This document shows positions 20,402 through 31,720 of a stretch of DNA of 64,000 nt, piece after piece. Numbering within the stretch: the first letter of the stretch is position 1; the number at the start of each line of letters is the position of its first letter. The DNA comes from Pseudomonas neuropathica (GTDB lineage: Bacteria; Pseudomonadota; Gammaproteobacteria; Pseudomonadales; Pseudomonadaceae). Under the pieces are notes generated by a model. That model had not been told where the DNA came from. It ran no database searches and saw only the letters and a list, made by a program, of their open reading frames with translations. The translations under genes and the position numbers were made by a program. Location of the stretch: contig NZ_JACOPX010000001.1 in assembly GCF_015461835.1 (NCBI RefSeq), positions 372,001-436,000 of the forward strand, given 5' to 3'.

Positions 20402-21256
20402 TTATTCCAGACATTGTGCGAACAGCTTTTGAATCGGCTGATTGCGTTGGCTGTAACGCTGCAACAAAACCATCTCGCGATAGAACGTCAGTTCGCCCAA
20501 CTCGATCACTCTGACCTTGAGCGGATGCTCCAGCCACAGCCCTGCTTTGGGCAGCAGTGAAACACCCAATCCCGACTCGACCATTTTCACGATCGCTTCC
20601 AGTTCATCCAGCTCCAGCGCTACGTTGACCTCTATGCGCTGCTCGCGCAGAAACCGCGTCACCAATCGCCCGCCAAACGAATTGCGGTCGTAGCGCACAT
20701 GCGGCAGTTCGGCGAGTAACCGCAGCGCATCGTCGCCATCGACCTGCGGCGGCACGATCAACACAAACGGCTCACGCCGGATCACCTGCGCCGACAGCTC
20801 TTTGGGCAGTTCGAACGGCGGTTTGATCATGATTGCCAGATCAACTTCGCCGGCATCCACCTGACTGAGCAGGCTCAACGACACGCCCGGCACCAGTTTT
20901 GGCTCAAGCCCCGGTGCCTGTTGACGCAAGCGCAACAACGCCTGAGGCAACAACCCGGTTTGCGCAGTGGCCACCGCACCGATTTTCAGCTCGCCACGAA
21001 ACTCACTGACGTCCTCGCTGACCGCCATGCGGCCGAAAATCGCCAGCATCTCCTGCGCCATCGGCACCGCCCGCTGCCCCGCCGGATTGAGCATCGCCTG
21101 GCGGCCCGTGCGGTCAAAGAGGCGAATCCCCAACGCCTGTTCAAGATTGCGGATTTGCGCACTGACTGCCGATTGCGTCAGGCCAATGTGCAACCCCGCC
21201 GCTGCAAAAGTGCCATGCCGCGCCACCGCGAGAAAGGTCTTCAGTTCACGTAGCAT
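20402..21256 (-). CDS. LysR-family transcriptional regulator
   Basis: The chosen start (MLRELKTFLAVARHGTFAAAG) is the typical LysR N-terminus and gives 284 residues; the upstream in-frame ATG adds an uncharacteristic 19-residue tail. The HTH core is HIGLTQSAVSAQIRNLEQALG. The C-terminal domain (about 90-280) binds the effector. It is divergent from a VOC-family gene 108 bp away and likely controls it. The 3' end abuts the REPIN. Confidence 0.9.
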   Translation of the reverse strand: MLRELKTFLAVARHGTFAAAGLHIGLTQSAVSAQIRNLEQALGIRLFDRTGRQAMLNPAGQRAVPMAQEMLAIFGRMAVSEDVSEFRGELKIGAVATAQTGLLPQALLRLRQQAPGLEPKLVPGVSLSLLSQVDAGEVDLAIMIKPPFELPKELSAQVIRREPFVLIVPPQVDGDDALRLLAELPHVRYDRNSFGGRLVTRFLREQRIEVNVALELDELEAIVKMVESGLGVSLLPKAGLWLEHPLKVRVIELGELTFYREMVLLQRYSQRNQPIQKLFAQCLE

Positions 21257-21364
21257 GCGCACCCCGACTGATCGAAATAATTTGAGCTCGGCGCAAAAAC
21301 TATCGTCTTTCAATCACATTTCACAGCACTAAACTCAGTCAACGAACCTGATCGAGAATTCACT

Positions 21365-21790
21365 ATGCAACTCAGCCCTTTTCATCTGGCCATTCCGGTG
21401 TATGACCTCGCGGCCGCAAGACACTTTTACCGGGAAGTGTTTGGTCTGGAGGAAGGTCGCTCCAGTGATCACTGGGTCGATTTCAATTTTTTTGGCCATC
21501 AACTGGTGATTCACCTGGCACCGAAAAACGCCTCGCAGGAAGCTGCGCACACCAACGCCGTCGACGGGCATAACGTACCGGTGCCACATTTTGGCGTGGT
21601 GTTGGGGATGCAGGAATGGGAGGCGTTGGCCGAACGCTTGCAGTCACTGGAAACGACGTTTGTGATTGAGCCGGGGATTCGGTTTCAGGGTTTGGTCGGG
21701 GAACAGGCGACGATGTTTTTGTTTGACCCGTGCGGCAATGCGCTGGAGTTCAAGGCGTTTAAAGACATTGGGCAATTGTTTGCCAAATAG
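21365..21790 (+). CDS. VOC-family (glyoxalase/bleomycin resistance/dioxygenase) protein
   Basis: The 141-residue protein has the paired beta-alpha-beta-beta-beta units of the vicinal oxygen chelate fold: it starts [31 protein letters not shown] (first metal His in FHLAI) and ends with [15 protein letters not shown] (metal Glu). The specific reaction cannot be deduced; close relatives are annotated as dioxygenases. It is divergent from the LysR gene. Confidence 0.85.
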   Translation: MQLSPFHLAIPVYDLAAARHFYREVFGLEEGRSSDHWVDFNFFGHQLVIHLAPKNASQEAAHTNAVDGHNVPVPHFGVVLGMQEWEALAERLQSLETTFVIEPGIRFQGLVGEQATMFLFDPCGNALEFKAFKDIGQLFAK

Positions 21791-21812
21791 ATTTGTATTG
21801 TTCGGGCTGACG

Positions 21813-21838
21813 CATTCGCTAGCAAGCTAGCTCCCACC
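21813..21838. repeat. Solitary degenerate REP half-site
   Basis: ATTCGCTAGCAAGCTAGCTCCC resembles a REP arm (TTCGCGAGCAAGCTCGCTCCC) with paired G-to-T and C-to-A changes that keep the small hairpin. No partner arm is seen. Confidence 0.55.
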
Positions 21839-21881
21839 GGGATCTGCGGTGAACCGGGATTTTGAGAACCGCCAACACCAT

Positions 21882-21964
21882 TGTAGGAGTGAGCCTGCTC
21901 GCGATAGCGGTGGGTCAGCCGATGACGATGTTGAATGTGCGGACGCCATCGCTGGCAAGCCAGC
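21882..21964. repeat. Mismatched REP pair
   Basis: A normal REP arm of the TGTAGGAGTGAGCCTGCTCG type (21882-21910) is followed by ACGCCATCGCTGGCAAGCCAGC (21943-21964), which belongs to a different arm variant, so the two do not pair well as a REPIN. Confidence 0.6.
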
Positions 21965-21977
21965 GATGAGGCCCGAA

Positions 21978-22949
21978 TCAACAACGCTTCAAGGCCTGCT
22001 TGTGCACATACATCGCACTATCAGCATCCGCCAGCAGCCGGTCCACGGTCTCATGGCGCTCAGCGTCGTATTCGATCTGCCCGACACTGAAGCGAATCGC
22101 ATAGCCCCGGTGCAACGTGGCATTGCGCTCTTCGAGAATATCCTTGAGCCGCGCCATGATCGCTGTGGTTTCGATATGGCTGGAGCCAGTCAGCAGCGCG
22201 ACGAACTCATCCCCGCCCAAACGCCCGACCACATCACTCTCGCGAAAGGCGATGCGCAGCACGTCGGCAAAGGTCTTCAGCGCACTGTCACCCTCGGCGT
22301 GCCCATACAGATCGTTGATCTGTTTGAAGTCATTAAGGTCGAAAAACAGTAAGGTCGCCGGCCGCTTTATCCGCGCGCAGGCGTCCAGCGCATGCTGCGC
22401 CAACTGCTTGAAGCCGCGACGGTTGGACAATAACGTCAACTCGTCCATGCTCGCGATCTGTACAGCGGCCAGCTCTTGCTCGGCCATTTCCGCCAGATCC
22501 CGCAATAACGCGCGCTCTTCCTCGTCGAGGTCGCGGGGCTTGGTGTCGATCAGGCACAGCGTGCCCATTTTGTTGCCATTGGGCACAGTCAGCGGGTAAC
22601 CGGCGTAGAAGCGAATGTTCGGCGCGCCTGTCACCAACGGGTTGTCATGGAAGCGCACATCCTCGCGAGCGTCCGGCACCAACAGCAGGCCGTCGTTAAG
22701 AATCGCATGGCCGCAGAATGAAACATCTCTGGGCGTCTCGCTGACATCCAGCCCCACACACGATTTGAACCACTGCCGATTGGTGTCGACCAGCGTCACC
22801 AGTGCAATCGGCACATTGAACAGGCGTTTGGCCAACCGCGTCAGTCGATCGAAACGCTCTTCAGGGGCGGAATCGAGCAGTTCGAGACCGTGCAGCGCTT
22901 GAACTCGCGCCGTTTCATTCGCAGGTTTTCCTGGAACCAGCATCAGCAC
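21978..22949 (-). CDS. GAF-GGDEF diguanylate cyclase
   Basis: The 323-residue cytosolic protein has an N-terminal GAF domain (about residues 25-165, with VSFCGHAILND and FYAGYPLTVPNGNKMGTLCLID) and a GGDEF domain (about 165-323). The active-site motif is intact, GGDEF at 245-249, and the inhibitory site RESD is at 236-239, exactly five residues before it. It should make cyclic di-GMP under control of the GAF ligand and product feedback. The GAF subtype is the one common in cytosolic sensor cyclases with a DTNRQWFKSCVGL stretch. Confidence 0.92.
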   Translation of the reverse strand: MLMLVPGKPANETARVQALHGLELLDSAPEERFDRLTRLAKRLFNVPIALVTLVDTNRQWFKSCVGLDVSETPRDVSFCGHAILNDGLLLVPDAREDVRFHDNPLVTGAPNIRFYAGYPLTVPNGNKMGTLCLIDTKPRDLDEEERALLRDLAEMAEQELAAVQIASMDELTLLSNRRGFKQLAQHALDACARIKRPATLLFFDLNDFKQINDLYGHAEGDSALKTFADVLRIAFRESDVVGRLGGDEFVALLTGSSHIETTAIMARLKDILEERNATLHRGYAIRFSVGQIEYDAERHETVDRLLADADSAMYVHKQALKRC

Positions 22950-23007
22950 ACTCCATTGGCAACAATGCTTTTAAGCGTAGCGCTAATTCGCCGAGGGGTT
23001 CACTTCA

Positions 23008-23586
23008 TCAGATCCCCGCCACCGGACAAGGCCCGCCCGCATCGGCCCAGAGCTTGAATTGCGTGACAAAAATATCGTGCGGCACTGGCACGGGTGCGCG
23101 CCCTGCCCCGGGATTCCAGCCCCAAAGCACTAGCTTATCTTCGCTGACGTGCTTGATCAGCGCGGCAAAGTCGCGATCGCCGTTGCTGCTGCGATCCTTG
23201 ATCATCGCGCAGAGCTTGTCCGGCGGCAGGCCGATCCAGGCCATTTTGTGCGCCGCTGGCGGCAGGCTCCAGTGCGGCGCGCCCGGCGGCGCATGCGGGC
23301 CGTAACTGGCCGGCGGATTGTTTTCCGCGTGACAGGTTGCACAGGGCAAACCGGCCGCACCCTTGCCGTCCATACCGCGCACTACATTCATGGCGTGGGG
23401 GATGCCGGCGTCAAACTGCAATGGCGAATCCCCGGGAATGTGGCAGTTCTGGCAACGCGGGCTCTGGAAGACTTTCTGCACCGTGCCGAAGGCTTTCAAG
23501 GCTTCCTGATCATCGGCAAACAGGTCCGAGGCATAACCGCCCAGCCCCAGTAGAACCACCGTGCCCAACACTAGATGTCGTTTCAT
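23008..23586 (-). CDS. Diheme c-type cytochrome subunit of a molybdenum hydroxylase
   Basis: The 192-residue protein has a signal peptide (MKRHLVLGTVVLLGLGGYASDLFA) and two haem attachment sites, CQNCH (C45, C48, H49) and CATCH (C82, C85, H86). It starts one base past the stop of the Mo subunit gene, so it is the last gene of a three-gene unit. It would take electrons from the 2Fe-2S subunit in the periplasm and pass them to the respiratory chain. The family is isoquinoline 1-oxidoreductase-associated cytochromes. Confidence 0.85.
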   Translation of the reverse strand: MKRHLVLGTVVLLGLGGYASDLFADDQEALKAFGTVQKVFQSPRCQNCHIPGDSPLQFDAGIPHAMNVVRGMDGKGAAGLPCATCHAENNPPASYGPHAPPGAPHWSLPPAAHKMAWIGLPPDKLCAMIKDRSSNGDRDFAALIKHVSEDKLVLWGWNPGAGRAPVPVPHDIFVTQFKLWADAGGPCPVAGI

Positions 23587-23587
23587 C

Positions 23588-25753
23588 TCACACCCCCGAC
23601 AGTTGCAGCGGCAACTCGCGCAGACGTTGCCCGGTCAGGGCGAACACCGCATTGGCCACCGCCGGCGCGGTCGGCGGAACACCGGCCTCGCCGATGCCGC
23701 CGGGTTTGTCGCTGCTGGGCACGATGTGCACTTCCACCACCGGCATCTCGTTGAGCCGCAGCACCTGATAATCGTGATAGTTGGACTGCACGACCGCGCC
23801 ATCCTTGAGCGTCAGTTTGCTGTGCAGGGCCATGCCCAGACCGAAGGTGATGCACGATTCCATCTGCGCGGCGATACTCTGTGGATTCACCGCGATCCCG
23901 CAATCCACCGCGCAGACCACGCGGTGCACGCGAATTGCCAGATTGTCCTGCGACACCTCCGCGACCTGCGCCACGTAACTGCCGAATGACTCATGCACCG
24001 CCACGCCCAGCGCATGACCGTCCGGTAACGGGGCTTTCCAATTGGCCTTTTCCACCGCCAGATTGAGCACGCCCAAATGCCGAGGATGATCCTTGAGCAA
24101 GGTTCGTCGGTACTCGACCGGATCCTTGCCAGCCGCCGTGGCCATTTCATCAATCAGCGATTCCATGACAAAACCGGTATGGCTGTGGCCCACCGAGCGC
24201 AGCCACAACACATTGATGCCGGTTTGCGGCGAATGCAGATCAACCTGGTGGTTGGCCAGGCCCTTGACGTAAGGGCTGTCGGAAACGCCTTCGACCGAGG
24301 TCGGGTCGATGCCGTTCTTGACCATCGTCGCTTCCATCAGCGTTCCGGTCATGATCGACTGACCGACCAGCACGTGCTGCCAGCTCGACGGCAACCCATC
24401 GGCGCCCAGACCGATCTTGGCCTGATGCAGGAACATCGAGCGGTAGTAACCGCCACGGATATCGTCCTCGCGCGACCATACGGTTTTCACCGGCATCGCA
24501 GCGGCTTTCGCCACTTGCACCGCTTCGGCGACAAAGTCAGACGTCGGATTGGCCCGGCGCCCAAAACCGCCACCAAGGAATTCGGTGTGAATCTCGACCT
24601 GCTCGGGCTTCAGCCCGGTGATCTTGCCAGCGACCATTTGATCCAGCGTCTGGAATTGTGTGCCGGTCCAGATTTCGCATTTCTCGGCGCTGATTTTCAC
24701 CGTGCAATTGAGCGGTTCCATCGGCGCATGAGCCAGATAGGGCACGCTGTATTCGACGTCGATCTTCTTCGCCGCTTTACCAAAACTGCCCTTGGCATCA
24801 CCGGCCTGACTGGCTGACGTGCCTTGCGTGGCGGCCAGTTTGCGGAAACTCGCCAGCAACTTCTCGCTGCTCAGATCGGCATGCGGGCCCAGATCCCAAT
24901 CGATCTTCAGCGCATCGCGACCCAGTTTCGCCGCCCAGTAATGCTCGGCAATCACCGCCACGCCCGTCGGTACCTGCACCACTTTGTGCACGCCCGGCAC
25001 CGCCAGTGCTTCAGCGCCTTCGAAGGATTTAACAGTGGCACCGAATACCGGTGGGCGCGCGACCATTGCGGTCATCAAGCCTTCAAACTGCACGTCCATG
25101 CCGAACTTGGCGCGGCCGGTGATTTTCTCTGGCGTATCGAGGCGTTTGGTCGGTTTGCCAATGACTTTCCAGTCCTTGGCTTCCTTGAAGGTAATCGACT
25201 TGGGATCCGGCACCGGCAATTGCCCGGCGGCATCCGCCAGCTCGCCATAAGTTGCACGTTTGTCACCGGCAATCACCACACCCGATTCGGTGCGAATGGC
25301 CGACGGTGCCACTTCAAAGCGCTTCGCCGCCGCCTCCACCAACATCTGCCGCGCCGTCGCGCCTGCCAGTCGATAGCGGTCAAACTCCATCCACGTCGAC
25401 GTCGAGCCGCCGGTAATCTGCATGCCGCCAAAACCGGGCATGCCGTAATCCGCCGCCGACGCGGGCGAGTGCTCGACGCGGATCTTCGACCAATCGGCGT
25501 CCAGCTCTTCGGCAATCAACATGGTCAGGCCGGTCCAGATGCCCTGGCCCATCTCCGAATGCCCGAGCAGCACGGTGACGCTGTTGTCTGCGGCAATCCG
25601 CAAGAACGCATTCGGCGCGAAAACCTTGCCTTCATTCTCCGCCGCATAGGCAAATTTGTGGCCGCCGGGGACGACAAACGCCACCACCAACCCGCCGCCC
25701 AACACGGCGCTGCCCTTGAGAAAACCCCGACGCGATACAGGACTGTTCATCAC
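23588..25753 (-). CDS. Xanthine dehydrogenase-family Mo-binding subunit (IorB-like)
   Basis: The 721-residue protein has a Tat signal (SRRGFLKGSAVLGGG) and the split Mo-cofactor domains of the IorB/QorB group. Visible motifs are LLGHSEMGQGIWTGL, EFLGGGFGRRA and GGIGEAGVPPTAPA, the last with the likely catalytic glutamate. Such enzymes hydroxylate N-heterocycles or oxidise aldehydes in the periplasm; the substrate here is not evident. The companion 2Fe-2S protein is encoded 19 bp upstream. Confidence 0.9.
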   Translation of the reverse strand: MMNSPVSRRGFLKGSAVLGGGLVVAFVVPGGHKFAYAAENEGKVFAPNAFLRIAADNSVTVLLGHSEMGQGIWTGLTMLIAEELDADWSKIRVEHSPASAADYGMPGFGGMQITGGSTSTWMEFDRYRLAGATARQMLVEAAAKRFEVAPSAIRTESGVVIAGDKRATYGELADAAGQLPVPDPKSITFKEAKDWKVIGKPTKRLDTPEKITGRAKFGMDVQFEGLMTAMVARPPVFGATVKSFEGAEALAVPGVHKVVQVPTGVAVIAEHYWAAKLGRDALKIDWDLGPHADLSSEKLLASFRKLAATQGTSASQAGDAKGSFGKAAKKIDVEYSVPYLAHAPMEPLNCTVKISAEKCEIWTGTQFQTLDQMVAGKITGLKPEQVEIHTEFLGGGFGRRANPTSDFVAEAVQVAKAAAMPVKTVWSREDDIRGGYYRSMFLHQAKIGLGADGLPSSWQHVLVGQSIMTGTLMEATMVKNGIDPTSVEGVSDSPYVKGLANHQVDLHSPQTGINVLWLRSVGHSHTGFVMESLIDEMATAAGKDPVEYRRTLLKDHPRHLGVLNLAVEKANWKAPLPDGHALGVAVHESFGSYVAQVAEVSQDNLAIRVHRVVCAVDCGIAVNPQSIAAQMESCITFGLGMALHSKLTLKDGAVVQSNYHDYQVLRLNEMPVVEVHIVPSSDKPGGIGEAGVPPTAPAVANAVFALTGQRLRELPLQLSGV

Positions 25754-25772
25754 CTATCTCCCACAGATTGAA

Positions 25773-26228
25773 TCAGCCGATTTCCGATGCACGCTTAACC
25801 GCTGCGCGAATGCGGGGATAGGTGCCGCAGCGGCAGATATTGCCGGAGAGCGCCTGATCGATATCGCTGTCGGTGGGTTTGGGGATTTTCGCCAGCAGTG
25901 CCGCCGCAGACATGATCTGCCCCGACTGGCAGTAACCGCACTGCACCACGTCGAGTTCGGCCCAGGCTTGTTGCACCGGGTGCGAGCCGTCGGTGGACAG
26001 GCCTTCGATGGTAAGAATTTTTTGTCCATGGGCTACAGCGGTTGCGGGCGTGATACAGGCGCGTAATGGCGCCCCGTCAACGTGCACGGTGCAGGCCCCG
26101 CACTGGGCCATGCCACAGCCGAATTTGGTACCGGTCAGGTGCGCGACATCGCGCAGGACCCAGAGCAACGGCATGTCCGCGGGGACATCGAGCTCCTGAT
26201 CTTTGCCATTGATATTCAAGGTCAGCAT
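25773..26228 (-). CDS. 2Fe-2S subunit of a molybdenum hydroxylase (IorA-like)
   Basis: The 151-residue protein carries a plant-type ferredoxin cluster site (C38, C43, C46, C58) and the second, alpha-helical 2Fe-2S site (C97, C100, C132, C134 in QCGYCQSGQ and [10 protein letters not shown]). It is the full length of the small subunit of isoquinoline 1-oxidoreductase-type enzymes. It lacks its own signal and is probably exported with the Tat-targeted large subunit. It is the first gene of the three-gene unit. Confidence 0.93.
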   Translation of the reverse strand: MLTLNINGKDQELDVPADMPLLWVLRDVAHLTGTKFGCGMAQCGACTVHVDGAPLRACITPATAVAHGQKILTIEGLSTDGSHPVQQAWAELDVVQCGYCQSGQIMSAAALLAKIPKPTDSDIDQALSGNICRCGTYPRIRAAVKRASEIG

Positions 26229-26494
26229 CGGGGAAATTCCTCAGACTCACGGTGTTCTGAAGGGGCGCCGCTGTGGCCATCGATGCCTACGCGCGCCTCG
26301 GCTTATCCCTTTCAGCAAAGCCTAATTTGCGTACGAAGCCAGACGTTGCGACCACCGGTCATGCAGATGTCGGCTTTATACCTACAGTTGATAACGGCTC
26401 TCACCGAGCCTGCACAGTAGAAAACTCGTCATGAGCGAAACCGGTCCGCGATTACCGCGCGGGTTATCCATCAGATTGGTCTGGAGTTGCGAAC

Positions 26495-27325
26495 ATGGGA
26501 TTTGTCACCAGCAAAGACGGCGTCGAGATTTTCTACAAGGACTGGGGCCCGAAAGACGCGCCAGTGATCCACTTCCACCACGGCTGGCCGCTCAGTTCCG
26601 ACGATTGGGATGCGCAGATGCTGTTCTTCCTGGGCAAAGGCTTTCGGGTGGTTGCCCATGATCGGCGTGGGCATGGACGTTCGAGTCAGGTCTGGGACGG
26701 GCACGACATGGATCATTACGCCGACGATACGCTGGCTGTGGTTAATCATCTGGGCCTGAAGAACGTCGTGCATGTCGGTCACTCGACCGGTGGCGGTGAG
26801 GTCATCCATTACATTGCCCGGCATGGTCAGGCCAACGTCGCCAAAGGTGTGCTGATCAGCGCGGTGCCACCGTTGATGGTGCAGACCGAGAGCAATCCGG
26901 GTGGGCTGCCGAAATCGGTATTCGATGACTTTCAGGCGCAACTCGCGGCGAATCGCGCGCAGTTTTATCGCGATATCCCGACCGGGCCGTTTTATGGCTA
27001 CAACCGGCCGGGCGCCACGCCTTCGGAAGGGGTTATTGCCAACTGGTGGCGTCAGGGCATGATCGGCGGAGCGAAGGCGCATTACGACGGGATCGTGGCG
27101 TTTTCGCAGACGGATTTCACCGAAGACTTGAAAAAGGTCACCGTGCCGGTGCTGGTGATGCATGGTGAGGATGATCAGATTGTGCCGTACGCGGATTCGG
27201 GGCCGCTGTCGGCGAAGTTGCTGCCCAATGGCACGCTGAAGTCGTATCCGGGGTTCCCGCATGGGATGCCGACGACGGAAGCAGAGACGATTAACGCGGA
27301 TTTGCTGGCCTTTATTCGCGGCTGA
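26495..27325 (+). CDS. Alpha/beta hydrolase, non-haem chloroperoxidase-like
   Basis: The 276-residue enzyme shows the canonical triad: nucleophile S97 in GHSTGG, the acid in GEDDQIVPY and the histidine in FPHGMPTTE. The oxyanion region is HHGWPLSSDDWD. Cofactor-free haloperoxidases of this family act as esterases or perhydrolases. The start follows GGAG. It is divergent from the Mo-hydroxylase genes with a 266-bp gap in which I see nothing further than possible promoters. Confidence 0.9.
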   Translation: MGFVTSKDGVEIFYKDWGPKDAPVIHFHHGWPLSSDDWDAQMLFFLGKGFRVVAHDRRGHGRSSQVWDGHDMDHYADDTLAVVNHLGLKNVVHVGHSTGGGEVIHYIARHGQANVAKGVLISAVPPLMVQTESNPGGLPKSVFDDFQAQLAANRAQFYRDIPTGPFYGYNRPGATPSEGVIANWWRQGMIGGAKAHYDGIVAFSQTDFTEDLKKVTVPVLVMHGEDDQIVPYADSGPLSAKLLPNGTLKSYPGFPHGMPTTEAETINADLLAFIRG

Positions 27326-27347
27326 GTTGGACAGCAGCCATACACTT

Positions 27348-27444
27348 CCCCTGTGGGAGCGAGCTTGCTCGCGAAAGCGTCATTACTTTCAACATTGATG
27401 TCGACTGACACGACGCCTTCGCGAGCAAGCTCGCTCCCACAGGG
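27348..27444. repeat. REPIN
   Basis: Outer arms CCCTGTGGGAGCGAGCTTGC... (from 27348) and its complement (to 27444) surround a spacer containing AACATTGATGTCGACTGAC. It lies between convergent genes. Confidence 0.92.
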
Positions 27445-27505
27445 ACTATGTGACATGCCAAAAATCCTCACTCCATTCCAAGTCCCAGAAGTTTTCTGCC
27501 CCCCT

Positions 27506-27898
27506 CTACTCCTCTGTACGCTCCGTGCTCTCGCGATCACGCTCGTAGTGGTGAGCCAGTGGCAGCGCCGGTAGCCACGACTCGCGGCGAATGGTCCAGA
27601 GTTCGTAGGTGGGTTTGAACTGATTAGGCTCGTCGAGCGACCCGACGTTGACCTCCACTTCATCTGCCGAACGCGCGAACACTGGAGAGCCGCAGCGCGG
27701 GCAGAAAAAGCGCCCGTTGTAGTCGCGGGTTTCGCCGGTGACCCTCAACGCATCCTCGGGAAATATGGCCGAGGTGCCGAACAGCGCGCCGTGGCGTTTG
27801 CGGCAGTCGAGGCAGTGGCAGATGCCGACGCGGTAAGGCTGACCTGTCACTTCGAAACGGACATCGCCGCATAGGCAGCCGCCAGTCAATCGATTCAT
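27506..27898 (-). CDS. GFA-family (CENP-V/Gfa) zinc protein
   Basis: The 130-residue protein has the zinc ligands of the glutathione-dependent formaldehyde-activating family: C8 and C10 (GGCLCGDVRF), C27, C29 and C32 (ICHCLDCRK), and C66 and C69 (FCPRCGSPVF). Members bind glutathione adducts, but most have unproven function. The C-terminal tail (RDRESTERTEE) is hydrophilic and may be an extension into non-conserved sequence. Confidence 0.9.
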   Translation of the reverse strand: MNRLTGGCLCGDVRFEVTGQPYRVGICHCLDCRKRHGALFGTSAIFPEDALRVTGETRDYNGRFFCPRCGSPVFARSADEVEVNVGSLDEPNQFKPTYELWTIRRESWLPALPLAHHYERDRESTERTEE

Positions 27899-27935
27899 GT
27901 CGCACCTCCTCTTCAGAATTTGAAATTACCGACAG

Positions 27936-28109
27936 CCCTCACCCTAACCCTCTCCCAGAGGTAGAGGGAACTGACCGCGCTGAATGTGCAAGTTGCACCG
28001 ACTTGAAATACCGAGTCGAACTCAGGTTTGAAGAGCACAAAGATCGGCTCCCTTTCCCCCTCGCCCCTTGGGGGCGGTCCGACGTTTCGGGAGGGCTGGG
28101 GTGAGGGGG
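27936..28109. repeat. MITE-like element, copy 2 (inverted relative to copy 1)
   Basis: The ends CCCTCACCCTAACCCTCTCC and GGAGGGCTGGGGTGAGGG are inverted. The reverse complement of the interior matches copy 1 (GAGTTCGACTCGGT, GAGCCGATC). The right terminal hairpin carries the tip GGGCGGTCCGACGTTTCGGG, which also appears in copy 3. It occupies the first part of the 640-bp gap before the DUF6124 gene. Confidence 0.8.
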
Positions 28110-28304
28110 AAAAATCTCACAGACTCACGCAAAACCGAAAGCCGCCACCAACCGGCATTGCTCATGTGTAAACGCCATCCAGTTACCGCGTTTAAAGCAC
28201 ACAAACCGTTACGCCATCCTCCCTACAACACCTTGCGCCGTTACCTACGCGTACGCCAGAATCCGCCGGCTTACACGGCTATGGGCCGGGCTATATCGTT
28301 TGCC

Positions 28305-28522
28305 TGTCACTGCAAAACAGTGATCGGGTTTGGTAGCCCGCTTTAAATTGTCGTTGTTGCGACACCGTCGATGCTGTCTCCTTTTTTTGAGGTATGGCTT
28401 TGTATGGTGGGCATGCGTGGGGCTCATCCGTGAGCGCCGGGTTACCCAATTTGACCGGTCTACCAACCCGCGCATGGCCGCCACCCGCCGTTTGGTAGCG
28501 AGGGTGATGGCTCCCATTTTTT
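28305..28522 (+). promoter_or_regulatory. Predicted structured 5' leader of the DUF6124 gene
   Basis: Hairpins visible by eye: TCACTG/CAGTGA (28307-28312 with 28318-28323); CGGG/CCCG (28325-28328 with 28337-28340) with loop TTTGGTAG; TGTCG/CGACA (28349-28353 with 28360-28364); and GCCGCCACCC/GGGTGATGGC (28477-28486 with 28502-28511) with TTTGGTAG again in its loop (28491-28498), followed by a run of six T. CTACCAA at 28460-28466 is complementary to both loops. The ribosome binding site GGAG (28529-28532) comes straight after. A cis-regulatory RNA is the inference. Confidence 0.55.
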
Positions 28523-28540
28523 CAAATTGGAGCTTTATCT

Positions 28541-28906
28541 ATGTTCAAGATCACGCCAAATCCACCGCCCACCGATCCAATCCCTCACGACCCCGCGCTT
28601 GACCCGCAAAAGGTCAAAGAGGCAACCGACCGCGCCCTCGACTACTACCTGCGACCCGAAGCACTGGGGGCTCCGCCAAGCTCGCCCCCGTTTCGCCCGG
28701 TCTATCTGGTCGACCCCACGCTGGATGAAGAAACCCTGTTGGTCGAAGCCTGTGAGTCGCTTTCCTACGCCCACTCCATGGCCGGTAACATCGCCAACTC
28801 GATAGGCGGCCCGGAGCGTAAACCGCTGCTGGCACTGCAACAGGTAATCATGCTGAACGAGCTGTTGGTCAATCGACTGCTGGACAAGCTGCGCATCCCG
28901 CAATAA
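28541..28906 (+). CDS. DUF6124-family protein
   Basis: The 121-residue protein starts MFKITPNPPPTDPIPHDPAL, with a proline-rich N-terminus, then an alpha-helical region (about 20-45 KVKEATDRALDYYL) and a second helical part (about 65-118) with LVEACESLSYAHSMAGNIANSIGG. This matches small Pseudomonas proteins I know as DUF6124, which have no assigned function. There is no signal peptide or membrane segment. GGAG lies 8 bp before the ATG. The long, structured leader suggests control after transcription initiation. Confidence 0.78.
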   Translation: MFKITPNPPPTDPIPHDPALDPQKVKEATDRALDYYLRPEALGAPPSSPPFRPVYLVDPTLDEETLLVEACESLSYAHSMAGNIANSIGGPERKPLLALQQVIMLNELLVNRLLDKLRIPQ

Positions 28907-28920
28907 TCACCAGACCGAAT

Positions 28921-28947
28921 AAGTGAGGGGTTCCCCCCTCACTTTCG
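28921..28947 (+). terminator. Possible terminator of the DUF6124 gene
   Basis: AAGTGAGGGG / CCCCTCACTT forms a strong hairpin with a short loop 15 bp after the stop. The T-run after it is weak (TTTCG), so termination is likely but not certain. Confidence 0.6.
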
Positions 28948-28974
28948 CGTTTGCCCCCCTCTGTCGATTAATGA

Positions 28975-31658
<2,684 letters not shown>

Positions 31659-31720
31659 GCCTGCCCAACGCGGCGCCATGTACGGCGTCGCTTTCCCTGT
31701 CTGACCGGAGAACCAATCCG

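Noticed and set aside
26431..26661. 76-codon frame beginning before the chloroperoxidase-like gene
   Set aside because: It is out of frame with the hydrolase and lacks a ribosome binding site; its Arg-rich second half is a shadow.
28330..28602. 90-codon frame within the DUF6124 leader
   Set aside because: It has no ribosome binding site, lies over the RNA hairpins and overlaps the start of the real gene.
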